Source: JBGSMX01 sp963790405 (GTDB lineage Bacteria; Actinomycetota; Coriobacteriia; Anaerosomatales; JAGXFU01). From it: a stretch of DNA of 64,000 bases. Position numbers and translations under genes: made by a program. Of this stretch, positions 51,529 to 59,472 are shown piece after piece. The notes beneath the pieces are model-generated. The model was not told where the DNA came from, searched no databases, and worked only from the letters and a program-made list of their open reading frames with translations. How positions within the stretch are numbered: position 1 is the first letter of the stretch; each line of letters starts with the position of its first letter. The stretch covers positions 186,001 through 250,000 of the forward strand of contig CAWBOJ010000006.1 of NCBI GenBank assembly GCA_963790405.1, given 5' to 3'.

Positions 51529-53382
51529 CTACTCAAGTCCGAGGAACGCGAGCTCCCCTGGGAATCTCGATGTGTAGCGGGTCTGGTAGTCGACGCTCAT
51601 GTCCGGCTTCCATTTGTCCGGGACCGCTTCCTTGCGAAGCGCCATCGCTCCGTCTTCACCTTGCTCGATCAGCACCCACGCGAGCCAGTTGTCGTCGTCC
51701 CGCGCAGGGTAGTCCTCGCGGTAGTGAGTTCCTCGGCTCTCGGTGCGCATGAGCGAAGCGCGCAACTTCATCTCGGCGTTGAGGAGCATGTTCTGCGTCT
51801 CATGGGCGAGCTTCAGCTCGTGCGTGTCGGACGCCACGAGCATCGGCACCATGTGCTCTTGCAGGAACATGATCTGCGTGAGCGCGGCTTCGAGGCGATC
51901 TTGCTTCTGCACCATCAGCACGTAGTACGGGAACATTGCGTTTTGCAGAAGCTGCGTCACCCACGCGGGGGAGTAGCCGCTCTCGCGTTCGCGTGGCGCC
52001 ATCACCGTGGTTCGGAGCTTCTCGAGCGCGCTGTCCGAGATGTTCGGCACCGTCGCTGTCGCTGCATACGCCGCGGCACCCGCACCGGCCCTGAGACCCT
52101 GCACGGCAGAGCCCGAGCTCGATAGCCCGACTCCTGCGTACGATGCACCGCACAGCATTGAGGCCAGTCCGTCGCCGGCAGCCCACAGGCCCGCCAAATT
52201 GCTGGCGCCCGTCATATCGACCGGCCACACGCCCTCGGCCTTGTGAATGCCGAGACCGGTCGCCGCGCCGCCGACTTGCACGCCCATGGAGTTGCCCGGC
52301 GGCCTGGACCCACCCTCTGAGTCGCTGTCCGAAGGAGGACCACCAGCGGAGTCGCCGTCCGACGGAGGACCGCCGGCCGAGTCGTCGCCCGGAGGAGGGC
52401 CACCAGCAGCTGCTCCGGCGGGGGGCTCTTCGCCCTCAGGAGGACCGCCCGCGCTGTCGCCGGGAGGCCCGCCCATTCCGCCCATTGTCGACTCGCCCGT
52501 GTGGGCCCCGATCGCCTCAGACAGGATCATTCCGCCACCCGTCGCACCGTGCGTCTGGGTCACGCCGGCCTCCCACATGCCCTGCCACTGCCCGTAGCAG
52601 TCCGCGGGGTTCTCGGCAGACGCCTTGTGGAAGTCGTTCCATTCCTTGCCCGAGATCGTCGCGCCGGCGCGATATGCCATGGCGTCGCCGTCGGACGTGA
52701 GACCGCCGACAGGGAAGCCGGAGGCTTTGAACGAGCCGGAGCCCGCAGCAAGTACCGTCGACTTGGCGACGATCGCGATCGTCTGTTCTTCGCCGAGTGA
52801 GAGCCCTATGGCGCCCACGATCTTTCCGTTCTCCATGAGGAGCTCGGTGAGCATCGTGCGTTCCACCATCCGGACGTCTGCATCCACGAGCTTGTCTCGC
52901 AACGCAAAGTGCGGGTGGCGGATCGAAGTGTCCTGGAAGCCCCACTCGGTCATCTGGTCCCAGCACGTCTTGGAGTCTTCGAACTGGGCTTCGAGCCAGT
53001 CGGGGTTGTTGAGGTACTCGCTTGAGACGGCGACATTCGCCAGCATCTCGGTCTTGCTGTCGCCCGCCGCTTCGTCGAACACGTTGAAGCCGTTGGCCCA
53101 AGGCGTCATGCCCGAGCGGCCGACCATGCCTTTGTCCACGAGAACGACATCGAGACCAGCTTTCTTGGCTTCGACGGCGGCGAACACACCGGCGTAGCCT
53201 CCGCCGATCACCAGCACGTCGGTGTCGATGCGGGACAACGGCAGGTCTTCGGTAGCGGCCACAGCAGTGTTCTCGGTGAGCAGGCCTCCCATTCCAGCGA
53301 AGGAGAGTGCAGCTAGACCGAAGCCGGTCGCCTTGAGGAAATCGCGACGGTCGATCCCGGAAGTGATCTCGCTACTGGACAT
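51529..53382 (-). CDS. Tat-exported FAD-dependent oxidoreductase, fumarate reductase/flavocytochrome c-like
   Basis: A 617-residue flavoprotein. A twin-arginine signal (DRRDFLKATGFGLAALSF) ends near residue 45. The FAD dinucleotide motif VLVIGGGYAGVFAAVEAKKAG follows (about 55-75), with the fumarate-reductase-like VGRSGMTPWANGF. Further on are DVRMVERTMLTELL, TVLAAGSGSF and, near the C terminus, GLWAAGDGLASMLCGASYAG. A low-complexity Gly/Pro/Ser/Asp insert of about 65 residues (about 350-415) interrupts the FAD domain. The family reduces or oxidises small carboxylates or other substrates. ATG at 53382 has GAGGAGG upstream, and overlaps the DUF4405 gene end by 11 bases. Confidence 0.88.
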   Translation of the reverse strand: MSSSEITSGIDRRDFLKATGFGLAALSFAGMGGLLTENTAVAATEDLPLSRIDTDVLVIGGGYAGVFAAVEAKKAGLDVVLVDKGMVGRSGMTPWANGFNVFDEAAGDSKTEMLANVAVSSEYLNNPDWLEAQFEDSKTCWDQMTEWGFQDTSIRHPHFALRDKLVDADVRMVERTMLTELLMENGKIVGAIGLSLGEEQTIAIVAKSTVLAAGSGSFKASGFPVGGLTSDGDAMAYRAGATISGKEWNDFHKASAENPADCYGQWQGMWEAGVTQTHGATGGGMILSEAIGAHTGESTMGGMGGPPGDSAGGPPEGEEPPAGAAAGGPPPGDDSAGGPPSDGDSAGGPPSDSDSEGGSRPPGNSMGVQVGGAATGLGIHKAEGVWPVDMTGASNLAGLWAAGDGLASMLCGASYAGVGLSSSGSAVQGLRAGAGAAAYAATATVPNISDSALEKLRTTVMAPRERESGYSPAWVTQLLQNAMFPYYVLMVQKQDRLEAALTQIMFLQEHMVPMLVASDTHELKLAHETQNMLLNAEMKLRASLMRTESRGTHYREDYPARDDDNWLAWVLIEQGEDGAMALRKEAVPDKWKPDMSVDYQTRYTSRFPGELAFLGLE

Positions 53383-53725
53383 CGTGGGCCTCCTCGGCAA
53401 GCACGGGGAGTTGGGCAGCCTGGGTAACACGCGGCTCGGCGCCCTTGGCACCGGGGATGATGCTCTTGGCAGCTCTGAGCATCCAGGCCCAGTGCATGGC
53501 GAAGTGCACGGTGCCGCCAAGAATCATGGTCAGGCCTGAGTAGAGGTGCATCGTGCGCCACGTGCCGTATGCGAGTCCGAGGAACGTGGGTGCCGCAGAC
53601 GAGGTCGCGAAGTCGATCGCCGAGTAAGGAATCAGGAATGCCACCGCACTCATTCCTGCAGCGGCGAACGCAATCGCGATGAGCGTGTCTATCACGAAGA
53701 GGGTTCGTGTCTTGCTGCTTGCCAT
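53372..53725 (-). CDS. DUF4405-type membrane cytochrome b-like protein
   Basis: A 117-residue membrane protein with three helices (about 10-30, 48-70 and 75-95). His residues lie in MHLYSGLTM and TVHFAMHWAWM, placed to ligate haem as in DUF4405/cytochrome b561-like proteins. It is the first gene of the operon DUF4405-flavoprotein-ferredoxin and probably moves electrons across the membrane to the exported flavoprotein. ATG after GGGAGG at 53725. Confidence 0.75.
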   Translation of the reverse strand: MASSKTRTLFVIDTLIAIAFAAAGMSAVAFLIPYSAIDFATSSAAPTFLGLAYGTWRTMHLYSGLTMILGGTVHFAMHWAWMLRAAKSIIPGAKGAEPRVTQAAQLPVLAEEAHDVQ

Positions 53726-53948
53726 GGGGTCCTCCCAAATCGAACTGCATTGGATTCAGCGTACGCAGACGGCCGACCTAGGGCATCGACCACCAGGCGG
53801 CAGTTCGTCTACACCCACGGGAGTAGGAGCGCTCGGCGTTGCCTGGAACGCAAGCACATTGGGCGCGCCGAGGCGAGTAGGGATAGAGTGGAACGTGGGC
53901 ACGAGTCCTTGATGGCGCCACGACGCAATTCAGCAGTGTGAGCAACCC

Positions 53949-54899
53949 ATGACAAAGGGAGTGGCGGTGACGATCGCACCAGGTGGTGAGGCGCGGGAGG
54001 ACAACGCTACTGTTGTCGCCCCGGCTGCCGGCGATTACCCGCCGTGGCTCCTCCGAATGTTTGCGTGGCCTCTGATCTGGAAGGTCGCGCTCACGCTGAT
54101 GCTGCTGATTCTGGTGACGATAGTCGACACCGCCACAGGGTCCGAAATCAGCTTCTCCGTCTTCTATCTGTTGCCAGTCCTGCTCGCGGGGGGTCTCGTT
54201 TCTCGTCCTGCCGGTCGCGTTATCGCCGTTGCGAGCGCAGTAGCCTGGGGCTACCTCGACGTGCGCTCGGGCGGCGGGTACTCGGCAGCTTGGATTCCGG
54301 TGTGGAACAGCGCCGTTCGGCTCGCCTTCTTTCTGATCATCAACGAGCTGGTCAACATGCTGCGTCTCGCTCATACGCATCAGAGGGCTTTGGCCAGAAG
54401 AGATTCGCTCACAGGAATCGCAAATACCCGCGTATTCGAGGAGTACCTCAGCCGTACAATCGCTCAGAGTCGACGAAACGGTCGCCCTTTCACGCTGACC
54501 TACCTCGATCTAGACCGATTCAAGAAGGTGAACGATGAGTTTGGTCACAATGAGGGTGATCGAGTACTCCGAGAGGTCTCGGAGACGGTGCAGCGCGATC
54601 TACGCGCCACCGATGTCGTGGCTCGCCTCGGCGGCGATGAGTTCGGCATTCTCATGCCGGAGACCGATGCGGAGCAGGCTCGCACGTCGCTTGAGCGCAT
54701 AGCGGCTTCCCTGGCCCTCGGGGTAGGCGACCGTTGGGGCGTCGGAGCGACCTTCGGTGCAGTTACTTTTGCCCAGGCACCGGATGACACGGACTGCGCA
54801 TTGCACCAAGCGGACGCGCTCATGTATCAAGGTAAGCGGGCGGGGCGCGGTTGCGTGCTGCAAGCGACTTGGCCTGATGCCCGAGTCGATTGCGGGTGA
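53949..54899 (+). CDS. Membrane-bound GGDEF diguanylate cyclase
   Basis: A 316-residue protein with about four to five hydrophobic segments (about 35-140) and a C-terminal GGDEF domain (about 150-305) with intact RLGGDEFGI active site at about residue 226, and the preceding LDLDRFKKVNDEFGHNEGD. The I-site RxxD lies upstream as RDLRATD. It should make cyclic di-GMP. The ATG at 53949 lacks a ribosome site, while an in-frame GTG at 53967 has AAGGGAG 5 bases upstream and may be the real start. Confidence 0.9.
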   Translation: MTKGVAVTIAPGGEAREDNATVVAPAAGDYPPWLLRMFAWPLIWKVALTLMLLILVTIVDTATGSEISFSVFYLLPVLLAGGLVSRPAGRVIAVASAVAWGYLDVRSGGGYSAAWIPVWNSAVRLAFFLIINELVNMLRLAHTHQRALARRDSLTGIANTRVFEEYLSRTIAQSRRNGRPFTLTYLDLDRFKKVNDEFGHNEGDRVLREVSETVQRDLRATDVVARLGGDEFGILMPETDAEQARTSLERIAASLALGVGDRWGVGATFGAVTFAQAPDDTDCALHQADALMYQGKRAGRGCVLQATWPDARVDCG

Positions 54900-54953
54900 G
54901 CCTGAGGCTGGCCGACAATTGTCACCATCTGCTGCTTTCGGAGGGAGGGGCAA

Positions 54954-55352
54954 GTGAACAAGATCGTTGCGAGGTTCGCCGACGGTCGCATGGTCAAGGG
55001 CATGACGGGGGATTTCTTCCCGGGGAAAGATCTCTTCCATGTGATTGTGATGGATGCCTCTGAGGGGACGACGCCTGTCGAAATCCGCATGAGTGAGCTG
55101 AAGGCGCTCTTCTTCGTCAAGGATTTCGAGGGCAACGCGGATTACACAGAGCGAAAGAGCTTCGACCCTTCCCACCCTCCGGTCGGGAGGGCAATCAGGG
55201 TCGAGTTCGAAGATGGTGAAGTCCTCGTGGGAACGACGACGGGCTATCAGCGTAATCGCCCGGGCTTCTTCCTCGTGCCAGCGGATCCAGGTTCGAACAA
55301 CGAGCGCTGCTATGTCGTCACGGCGGCTACCCAGGAGATTAGCTTTCTCTGA
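54954..55352 (+). CDS. DUF6982-type protein
   Basis: A 132-residue protein with the two-part layout NKIVARFADGRMVKGMTGDF, then ELKALFFVKDFEGN, and IRVEFEDGEVLVGTTTGYQ with FFLVPADPGSNNERC. This matches, from memory, the DUF6982 family found near c-di-GMP and chemotaxis genes in actinomycetes and delta-proteobacteria. The GTG at 54954 follows GGAGGGAGGGG. It sits 54 bases after the GGDEF cyclase, so a role in that signalling system is possible. Confidence 0.75.
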   Translation: MNKIVARFADGRMVKGMTGDFFPGKDLFHVIVMDASEGTTPVEIRMSELKALFFVKDFEGNADYTERKSFDPSHPPVGRAIRVEFEDGEVLVGTTTGYQRNRPGFFLVPADPGSNNERCYVVTAATQEISFL

Positions 55353-55415
55353 GTCTGGGTGATGCTGAGCATGCGCTGCCTGGCCGCTCGAGTAGTGCCG
55401 ACGGGAGATGGAGCA

Positions 55416-55760
55416 GTGTCCTCAGATTTGGGGTTCGTCGAGTACGTCTGCGATCAAATTGCTGATGCTGGATGCGTTTCGTTCCGGAAGATGTTCGGCG
55501 AGTACGCGATCTACTGCGACGAGCGGGTCGTCGCGCTCGTGTGTGACGATCGGCTGTTCGTGAAGCAGACTCCCGGCGGGCGAGCGTTCATCGGCAATCC
55601 TGTCGAGGCCCCTGCGTACAAGGGCGCGAAACTCTCCTTCTTGATTGAGGACCGGCTCGACGATCGCGAGTGGATCACCGACCTCATTCGGATTACGACA
55701 AGCGAAGTCCCGCTGCCGAAGCCAAAGAAGCCGAAGGCCGCGAGGGGAGATGACAGGTGA
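55416..55760 (+). CDS. TfoX N-terminal domain protein
   Basis: A 114-residue protein with the TfoX/Sxy N-terminal pattern (SLGFVEYV-like start, then FRKMFGEYAIYCDERVVALVCDDRLFVKQT). TfoX regulates competence in gamma-proteobacteria; isolated N-domain proteins elsewhere have unknown roles. I use GTG 55416, with GGGAG 9 bases upstream, which begins exactly at the domain; the ORF opens at 55359. The Lys-rich tail (PKPKKPKA) is common in this family. Confidence 0.88.
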   Translation: MSSDLGFVEYVCDQIADAGCVSFRKMFGEYAIYCDERVVALVCDDRLFVKQTPGGRAFIGNPVEAPAYKGAKLSFLIEDRLDDREWITDLIRITTSEVPLPKPKKPKAARGDDR

Positions 55761-55781
55761 TTCTGAATGTGAGGAGGGCTC

Positions 55782-56489
55782 TTGAAGACCATCGGATTGA
55801 TTGGCGGCATGAGCTGGGAGTCGACCCTGCCGTACTACCGGGGCATCAATCAGCTCGTTAAGGAGCGTCTCGGAGGTCTGCATTCTGCGCGCATCGTGCT
55901 TGCGAGCGTCGACTTCCACGATATCGAAGCCTTGCAGACCGCAGGGGCATGGGACGAAGCCGGTTCGCTGCTCGCCGATTCCGCGCGTGCACTTGAGGCA
56001 GCCGGCGCTGAGTGCGTAGTGCTGGCCACAAACACCATGCACAAGGTGGCGCCCGCGATTGAAGCCGCCGTCAGCATCCCGCTGTTGCACATCGCCGATA
56101 CGGCCGCCGAGGAGGTCGTCCGGCTGGGGCTCAACATCGTCGGTCTGCTCGGCACTTGTTTCACGATGGAAGAGGACTTCTATCGTGGCCATTTGGAGAA
56201 GAGCTTCGGTCTGTCCGTGCTCGTGCCGCAGGCCGAGGACCGCGAGTTCATCAACCGTGTCATCTACGAGGAACTGTGCTGCGGAATCATCTCCGAGACG
56301 TCTCGTGCGAAGTTCCGCGACATCATCGCGCGGCTCGTCGAGGGTGGTGCCCAGGGGATTATTCTGGGCTGCACGGAGATCCCGCTGCTTGTCTCATCGG
56401 CCGATTCAGTAGTGCCGCTGTTCGATACGGGAGCATTGCATGTGCGGCGCGCCGTGGACTTCGCGCTTGCAGACGAGGGGGACGCGTGA
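55782..56489 (+). CDS. Aspartate/glutamate racemase family protein lacking the first catalytic Cys
   Basis: A 235-residue racemase of the YgeA/amino-acid racemase type. TTG start at 55782 after GGAGGGC. Conserved TIGLIGGMSWEST, LGTCFTMEEDFY and the second catalytic Cys197 in LGCTEIPLL are present. The first catalytic position, Cys in VVLCTNTMHK of E. coli YgeA as I remember it, is Ala82 here (VVLATNTMHK). That would impair two-base racemisation, so the activity may be altered. It precedes a DUF1611 gene after one small ORF. Confidence 0.88.
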   Translation: MKTIGLIGGMSWESTLPYYRGINQLVKERLGGLHSARIVLASVDFHDIEALQTAGAWDEAGSLLADSARALEAAGAECVVLATNTMHKVAPAIEAAVSIPLLHIADTAAEEVVRLGLNIVGLLGTCFTMEEDFYRGHLEKSFGLSVLVPQAEDREFINRVIYEELCCGIISETSRAKFRDIIARLVEGGAQGIILGCTEIPLLVSSADSVVPLFDTGALHVRRAVDFALADEGDA

Positions 56490-56536
56490 CGTATGCTTGT
56501 CGCGGACTGACCGACAGCAGATCGAATTGAGCTGAT

Positions 56537-56794
56537 ATGCGCATCTACGACGGCGACTCCGATCGCACGCTTGGGAGCATCGACCTGTTCCTCACTCACG
56601 ATGATATCGAGGAGCTCATGACCGTCCTACGGGAGCTGCAATCGGCTGAAGTGGGCGGCCAGTATCAGGTGATAGAGCCCGAGCCCGCGTCGCCTGAGTA
56701 CATCCACGAGATCAGCGTGGCTCTCTATGAGGAGGGCGACGTTCCCGTCGGCTGGGCCGAGAGGGCTGCGGAGGTAGTCCTCGAGGATCAGTGA
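56537..56794 (+). CDS. Small acidic hypothetical protein, 85 aa
   Basis: ATG at 56537 after GAGCTGAT. The product is acidic, with a predicted beta hairpin (MRIYDGDSDRTLGSIDLFLT) and a helix (DDIEELMTVLRELQSAEVGG). No Cys, no membrane segment. It lies 47 bases after the racemase gene on the same strand and converges on the DUF1611 gene. No family recognised. Confidence 0.6.
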   Translation: MRIYDGDSDRTLGSIDLFLTHDDIEELMTVLRELQSAEVGGQYQVIEPEPASPEYIHEISVALYEEGDVPVGWAERAAEVVLEDQ

Positions 56795-56838
56795 TCGGGT
56801 CGTGCGATTCTCGGCTGGCGCGTGTCCTGATGGGGGAG

Positions 56839-58056
56839 CTAGCGAGCTCCTGAGGCGCCGAGTAGATCGGCCTCCCGGTCAGCTTCGAGCTCAGGAAACG
56901 CACCCAGCACCATGTCCACCAACCGGTCGGGCGATCGCGTGAGTGCATCGGTAGCAGGTATGCCCAACTCGAACTCGTACAAGGTGATTGCCGCCGTGAC
57001 CTCGGCATCGGTCATGTGCTCGTGGTTGATTGTGAGCCCGATTACCTTGGTATCGGCGAATGTCTGAATGAGGTTGATTTCACGCGTGGGAGTGGGCATC
57101 CGCACGGCGGGCAGGTCGCTGAGCATCTTGCGGCCCGGCGCGTGCTGCAAGATGACTCCCTGTGGTTGGCTTCCCCGCAGAATGAAGCCTGAGGTCAGGT
57201 AGGCGGGATGGCTCAACGCGCCTTGGCCTTCGACGATGATCACATCCGGGTGCTCGCCTTCAAAGGCTTCGATCACGGTGGCTTCCATCTCGCCCGCGCA
57301 GAACTGCGACGGGATGGCATCGAGCGCCACGCCGTAGCGCGCGCCTTGGATGAGACCGGTCTGCCCCGTTCCGACCAACACGGCCTTGATTCCGCGGTCT
57401 TTGAGGGCTCGCGTGAGGATCGTCGCCGTCGTGCGCTTACCTATGGCGCAGTCGGTGCCGAGCACCGCGATACGCGGGCAGGTTACTTCGGCGATGCGAC
57501 CACTGAAGGTTCGCAGGTCCTTCTTCGGGCGCGGGCGTCGCACATCCAGGATCGACACGTTGTGGATGAGGCTCGCTGCAGCGAACTCAGGGTCGTCGTT
57601 CAAGAACTCATGGAGTCCGCTGACAATGCTCATGCCGCGTTCCATCGCATCAAGCATGGTTCGCCGCTCGGAGGGCGAGAGCATGCCACTGGAGGGGGCA
57701 ATTCCGAAGATGAAGAAGTCGGGGACACGCCCTGCGGCAGCGAGGGCATCCACAGTGTCCGCGCAGATCGGGATCCCGTTCGGCTTGTCGTCAAGCACGT
57801 CGCCGGCATCCAGACCCGCGTTCTCGCTGTCGATCACCGAGAGGATTTCGTACTTCTCGGAATGCCGTACCAGGCCGTTTGCGGTCTTCCCGTCGATACA
57901 GGCGAAGTTCGCTTCGCAGTACACGATTGCTGTGCCGCCGACGTGTGCAGAGTTGGAGGGTTGCACATCCCGAGACGGCAAGGATACGAGTGAAGCAGGG
58001 CGTCTAGGTTCGGAACTGAGGTTGCGCAGAGGTTCAACAGACAGACTGGGCGACAT
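56839..58056 (-). CDS. DUF1611 P-loop protein (DgcN-like)
   Basis: A 405-residue DUF1611 protein. The N-terminal Rossmann-like part (about 55-180; IVYCEANFACIDGKTANGLVR) precedes a P-loop domain (about 190-390) with VLGTDCAIGKRTTATIL, IIVEGQGALSHP and IGLTINHEHM. DgcN, a D-glutamate N-acetyltransferase acting with DgcA, belongs to this family. ATG at 58056 with GAGGAG 8 bases upstream. The nearby racemase gene makes a D-amino acid pathway plausible, but this is inference: the genes are convergent, not one operon, and no DgcA-type enolase is seen. Confidence 0.82.
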   Translation of the reverse strand: MSPSLSVEPLRNLSSEPRRPASLVSLPSRDVQPSNSAHVGGTAIVYCEANFACIDGKTANGLVRHSEKYEILSVIDSENAGLDAGDVLDDKPNGIPICADTVDALAAAGRVPDFFIFGIAPSSGMLSPSERRTMLDAMERGMSIVSGLHEFLNDDPEFAAASLIHNVSILDVRRPRPKKDLRTFSGRIAEVTCPRIAVLGTDCAIGKRTTATILTRALKDRGIKAVLVGTGQTGLIQGARYGVALDAIPSQFCAGEMEATVIEAFEGEHPDVIIVEGQGALSHPAYLTSGFILRGSQPQGVILQHAPGRKMLSDLPAVRMPTPTREINLIQTFADTKVIGLTINHEHMTDAEVTAAITLYEFELGIPATDALTRSPDRLVDMVLGAFPELEADREADLLGASGAR

Positions 58057-58268
58057 GGAATACACTCCTCGAGCTGGGCTCAGAGGAGGCGGATGCAAAG
58101 CGTCGCGACCAAGTCCAAAGCATAGATGAACGAGACATGATGCCCTCGTGGGCACTCATCTATCTTACCCGATTCTCGGCGAGACGTGCGTATTGGCAGG
58201 TATCATCGTCCCAGCCACCATGTCGCAACGCCGAGAAAACACCCACCGAGGGCCGGAGGATTCGGTCG

Positions 58269-59285
58269 ATGACCGAGAAGAGCACGTCCACCACTCAGCA
58301 GCTACTCAATGCGGCCGCTCCCGTGCTTTCGGAGCACGGCGCCGTGTCGGTTCCGCCGCAGGTTGACGGTTGTCCTGATCGCGTTTCGGTCGTCATCGTC
58401 AACTACCGGACACCTGATGATGTGGAGACCCTCGTACGTGACCTTGCGCGCCAGGAACGGGTCGTTCTCGATTGCGTGTGTGTCGACATCACCGGTGATG
58501 TCGATGATGCCGCGTGCGGTGGCGTGCTGGACGAATCGGGTTTCACCTGGCGAGTCCTTCGTTCCGAGAACGTGGGGTATGGTCGTGCAAGCAACATGGG
58601 TCTCAAAATGGCGAGGGAGTCGTGGGGCGCGCGCTGGGCGATCGTGACCAACTCGGACATCGAGATCAGCGATTCGCTTGCCGTTTGGAGGCTGCAACAG
58701 GCGCTCGTCGACGGGAGAGAAGCCGGTGTTTGGCTTGTGGGTCCTCGAATTGTCGCTCCCGACGGACGTCTACAGAATCCGTATCGGGTGTCGGACATGT
58801 CCCCCCGGCAAGTCCGTACGGAGAAAATGAAGCATCTGTGGCCGGTTGTCTCGCATCTGTTCGAGAACTTGCAGATCGTGCGTTACGCCCTCAAGTCGCT
58901 GAGAGTACCGGTACCACGCACGATCATCGCGGATGTGTGTAGTCATGTGGACACCCAGGAAGTATTCGCCGTCCATGGCTGCTTCTTCATGATCGATATC
59001 GAGGCCATGTACGCAGGTGGTGTCTTTCCGCCCTTCGACGGGCACATATTCATGTACAGCGAGGAGATCGCCCTTGCTCGGCGTGTGCTGTGTGCTGGAG
59101 GTAGCGAGGCGTACGTGCCATCGGTCGAGGTCGTACACACCGAGGATGCGTCGAATCGGTCTTCGCCGCGCACGAGGACCCTGGTGAAGACCTTTCGGCA
59201 GAACCACAGATCGCGGAGGTACGTCATGCGGAAGTACTATGGTGACGCGACACGTGACGCTGGAGTCGAACGGGAGATGCGGTAG
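58269..59285 (+). CDS. Family 2 glycosyltransferase
   Basis: A 338-residue GT2 enzyme. The catalytic domain starts near residue 38 (VSVVIVNYRTPDDVETLV), with ENVGYGRASNMGLKMA, and the DxD-like TNSDIEI metal/nucleotide motif (about residues 138-144). The C-terminal half has FAVHGCFFMIDIEAMYAGG and the EEIALARR motif. Resembles rhamnosyl- or galactofuranosyltransferases of the WbbL type. No membrane anchor. ATG at 58269 with GGAGG 9 bases upstream. It stands alone. Confidence 0.9.
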   Translation: MTEKSTSTTQQLLNAAAPVLSEHGAVSVPPQVDGCPDRVSVVIVNYRTPDDVETLVRDLARQERVVLDCVCVDITGDVDDAACGGVLDESGFTWRVLRSENVGYGRASNMGLKMARESWGARWAIVTNSDIEISDSLAVWRLQQALVDGREAGVWLVGPRIVAPDGRLQNPYRVSDMSPRQVRTEKMKHLWPVVSHLFENLQIVRYALKSLRVPVPRTIIADVCSHVDTQEVFAVHGCFFMIDIEAMYAGGVFPPFDGHIFMYSEEIALARRVLCAGGSEAYVPSVEVVHTEDASNRSSPRTRTLVKTFRQNHRSRRYVMRKYYGDATRDAGVEREMR

Positions 59286-59319
59286 ATCCACCGTGATGAT
59301 CTTCTCGCTTGGTTGCCGA

Positions 59320-59348
59320 TTGAGATGGGATTAATTCTTCGTTAGACT
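59320..59348 (+). promoter_or_regulatory. Candidate sigma-70 type promoter of the amino acid transporter operon
   Basis: TTGAGA (59320-59325) and TAGACT (59343-59348) are 17 bases apart in a locally AT-rich stretch, 124 bases before the binding-protein ATG. A long leader follows, including GACGGAAGGAGGCG. No operator recognised. Confidence 0.5.
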
Positions 59349-59472
59349 GAGTACCCTACGGAGTATCCACAGTGGTCTTCGAGGCATCCAGTGACGGAAG
59401 GAGGCGCCAAACTCTGCACTGGTCCGGCATGTTCCGGAGTACCGTCAACCTTCACTCAATGAATCGAGGCGA

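Noticed and set aside
53765..53862. Possible sixth attC: GGAACGCAAGCACATTGGGC resembles the 3' end of attC4
   Set aside because: No RYYYAAC box upstream, the CCAGGC/GCCTGG stem does not extend outward, and no match to the expected ACCGAAC.
38000..54000. Integron integrase or other recombinase/transposase gene
   Set aside because: No frame shows tyrosine recombinase, DDE or serine recombinase motifs.
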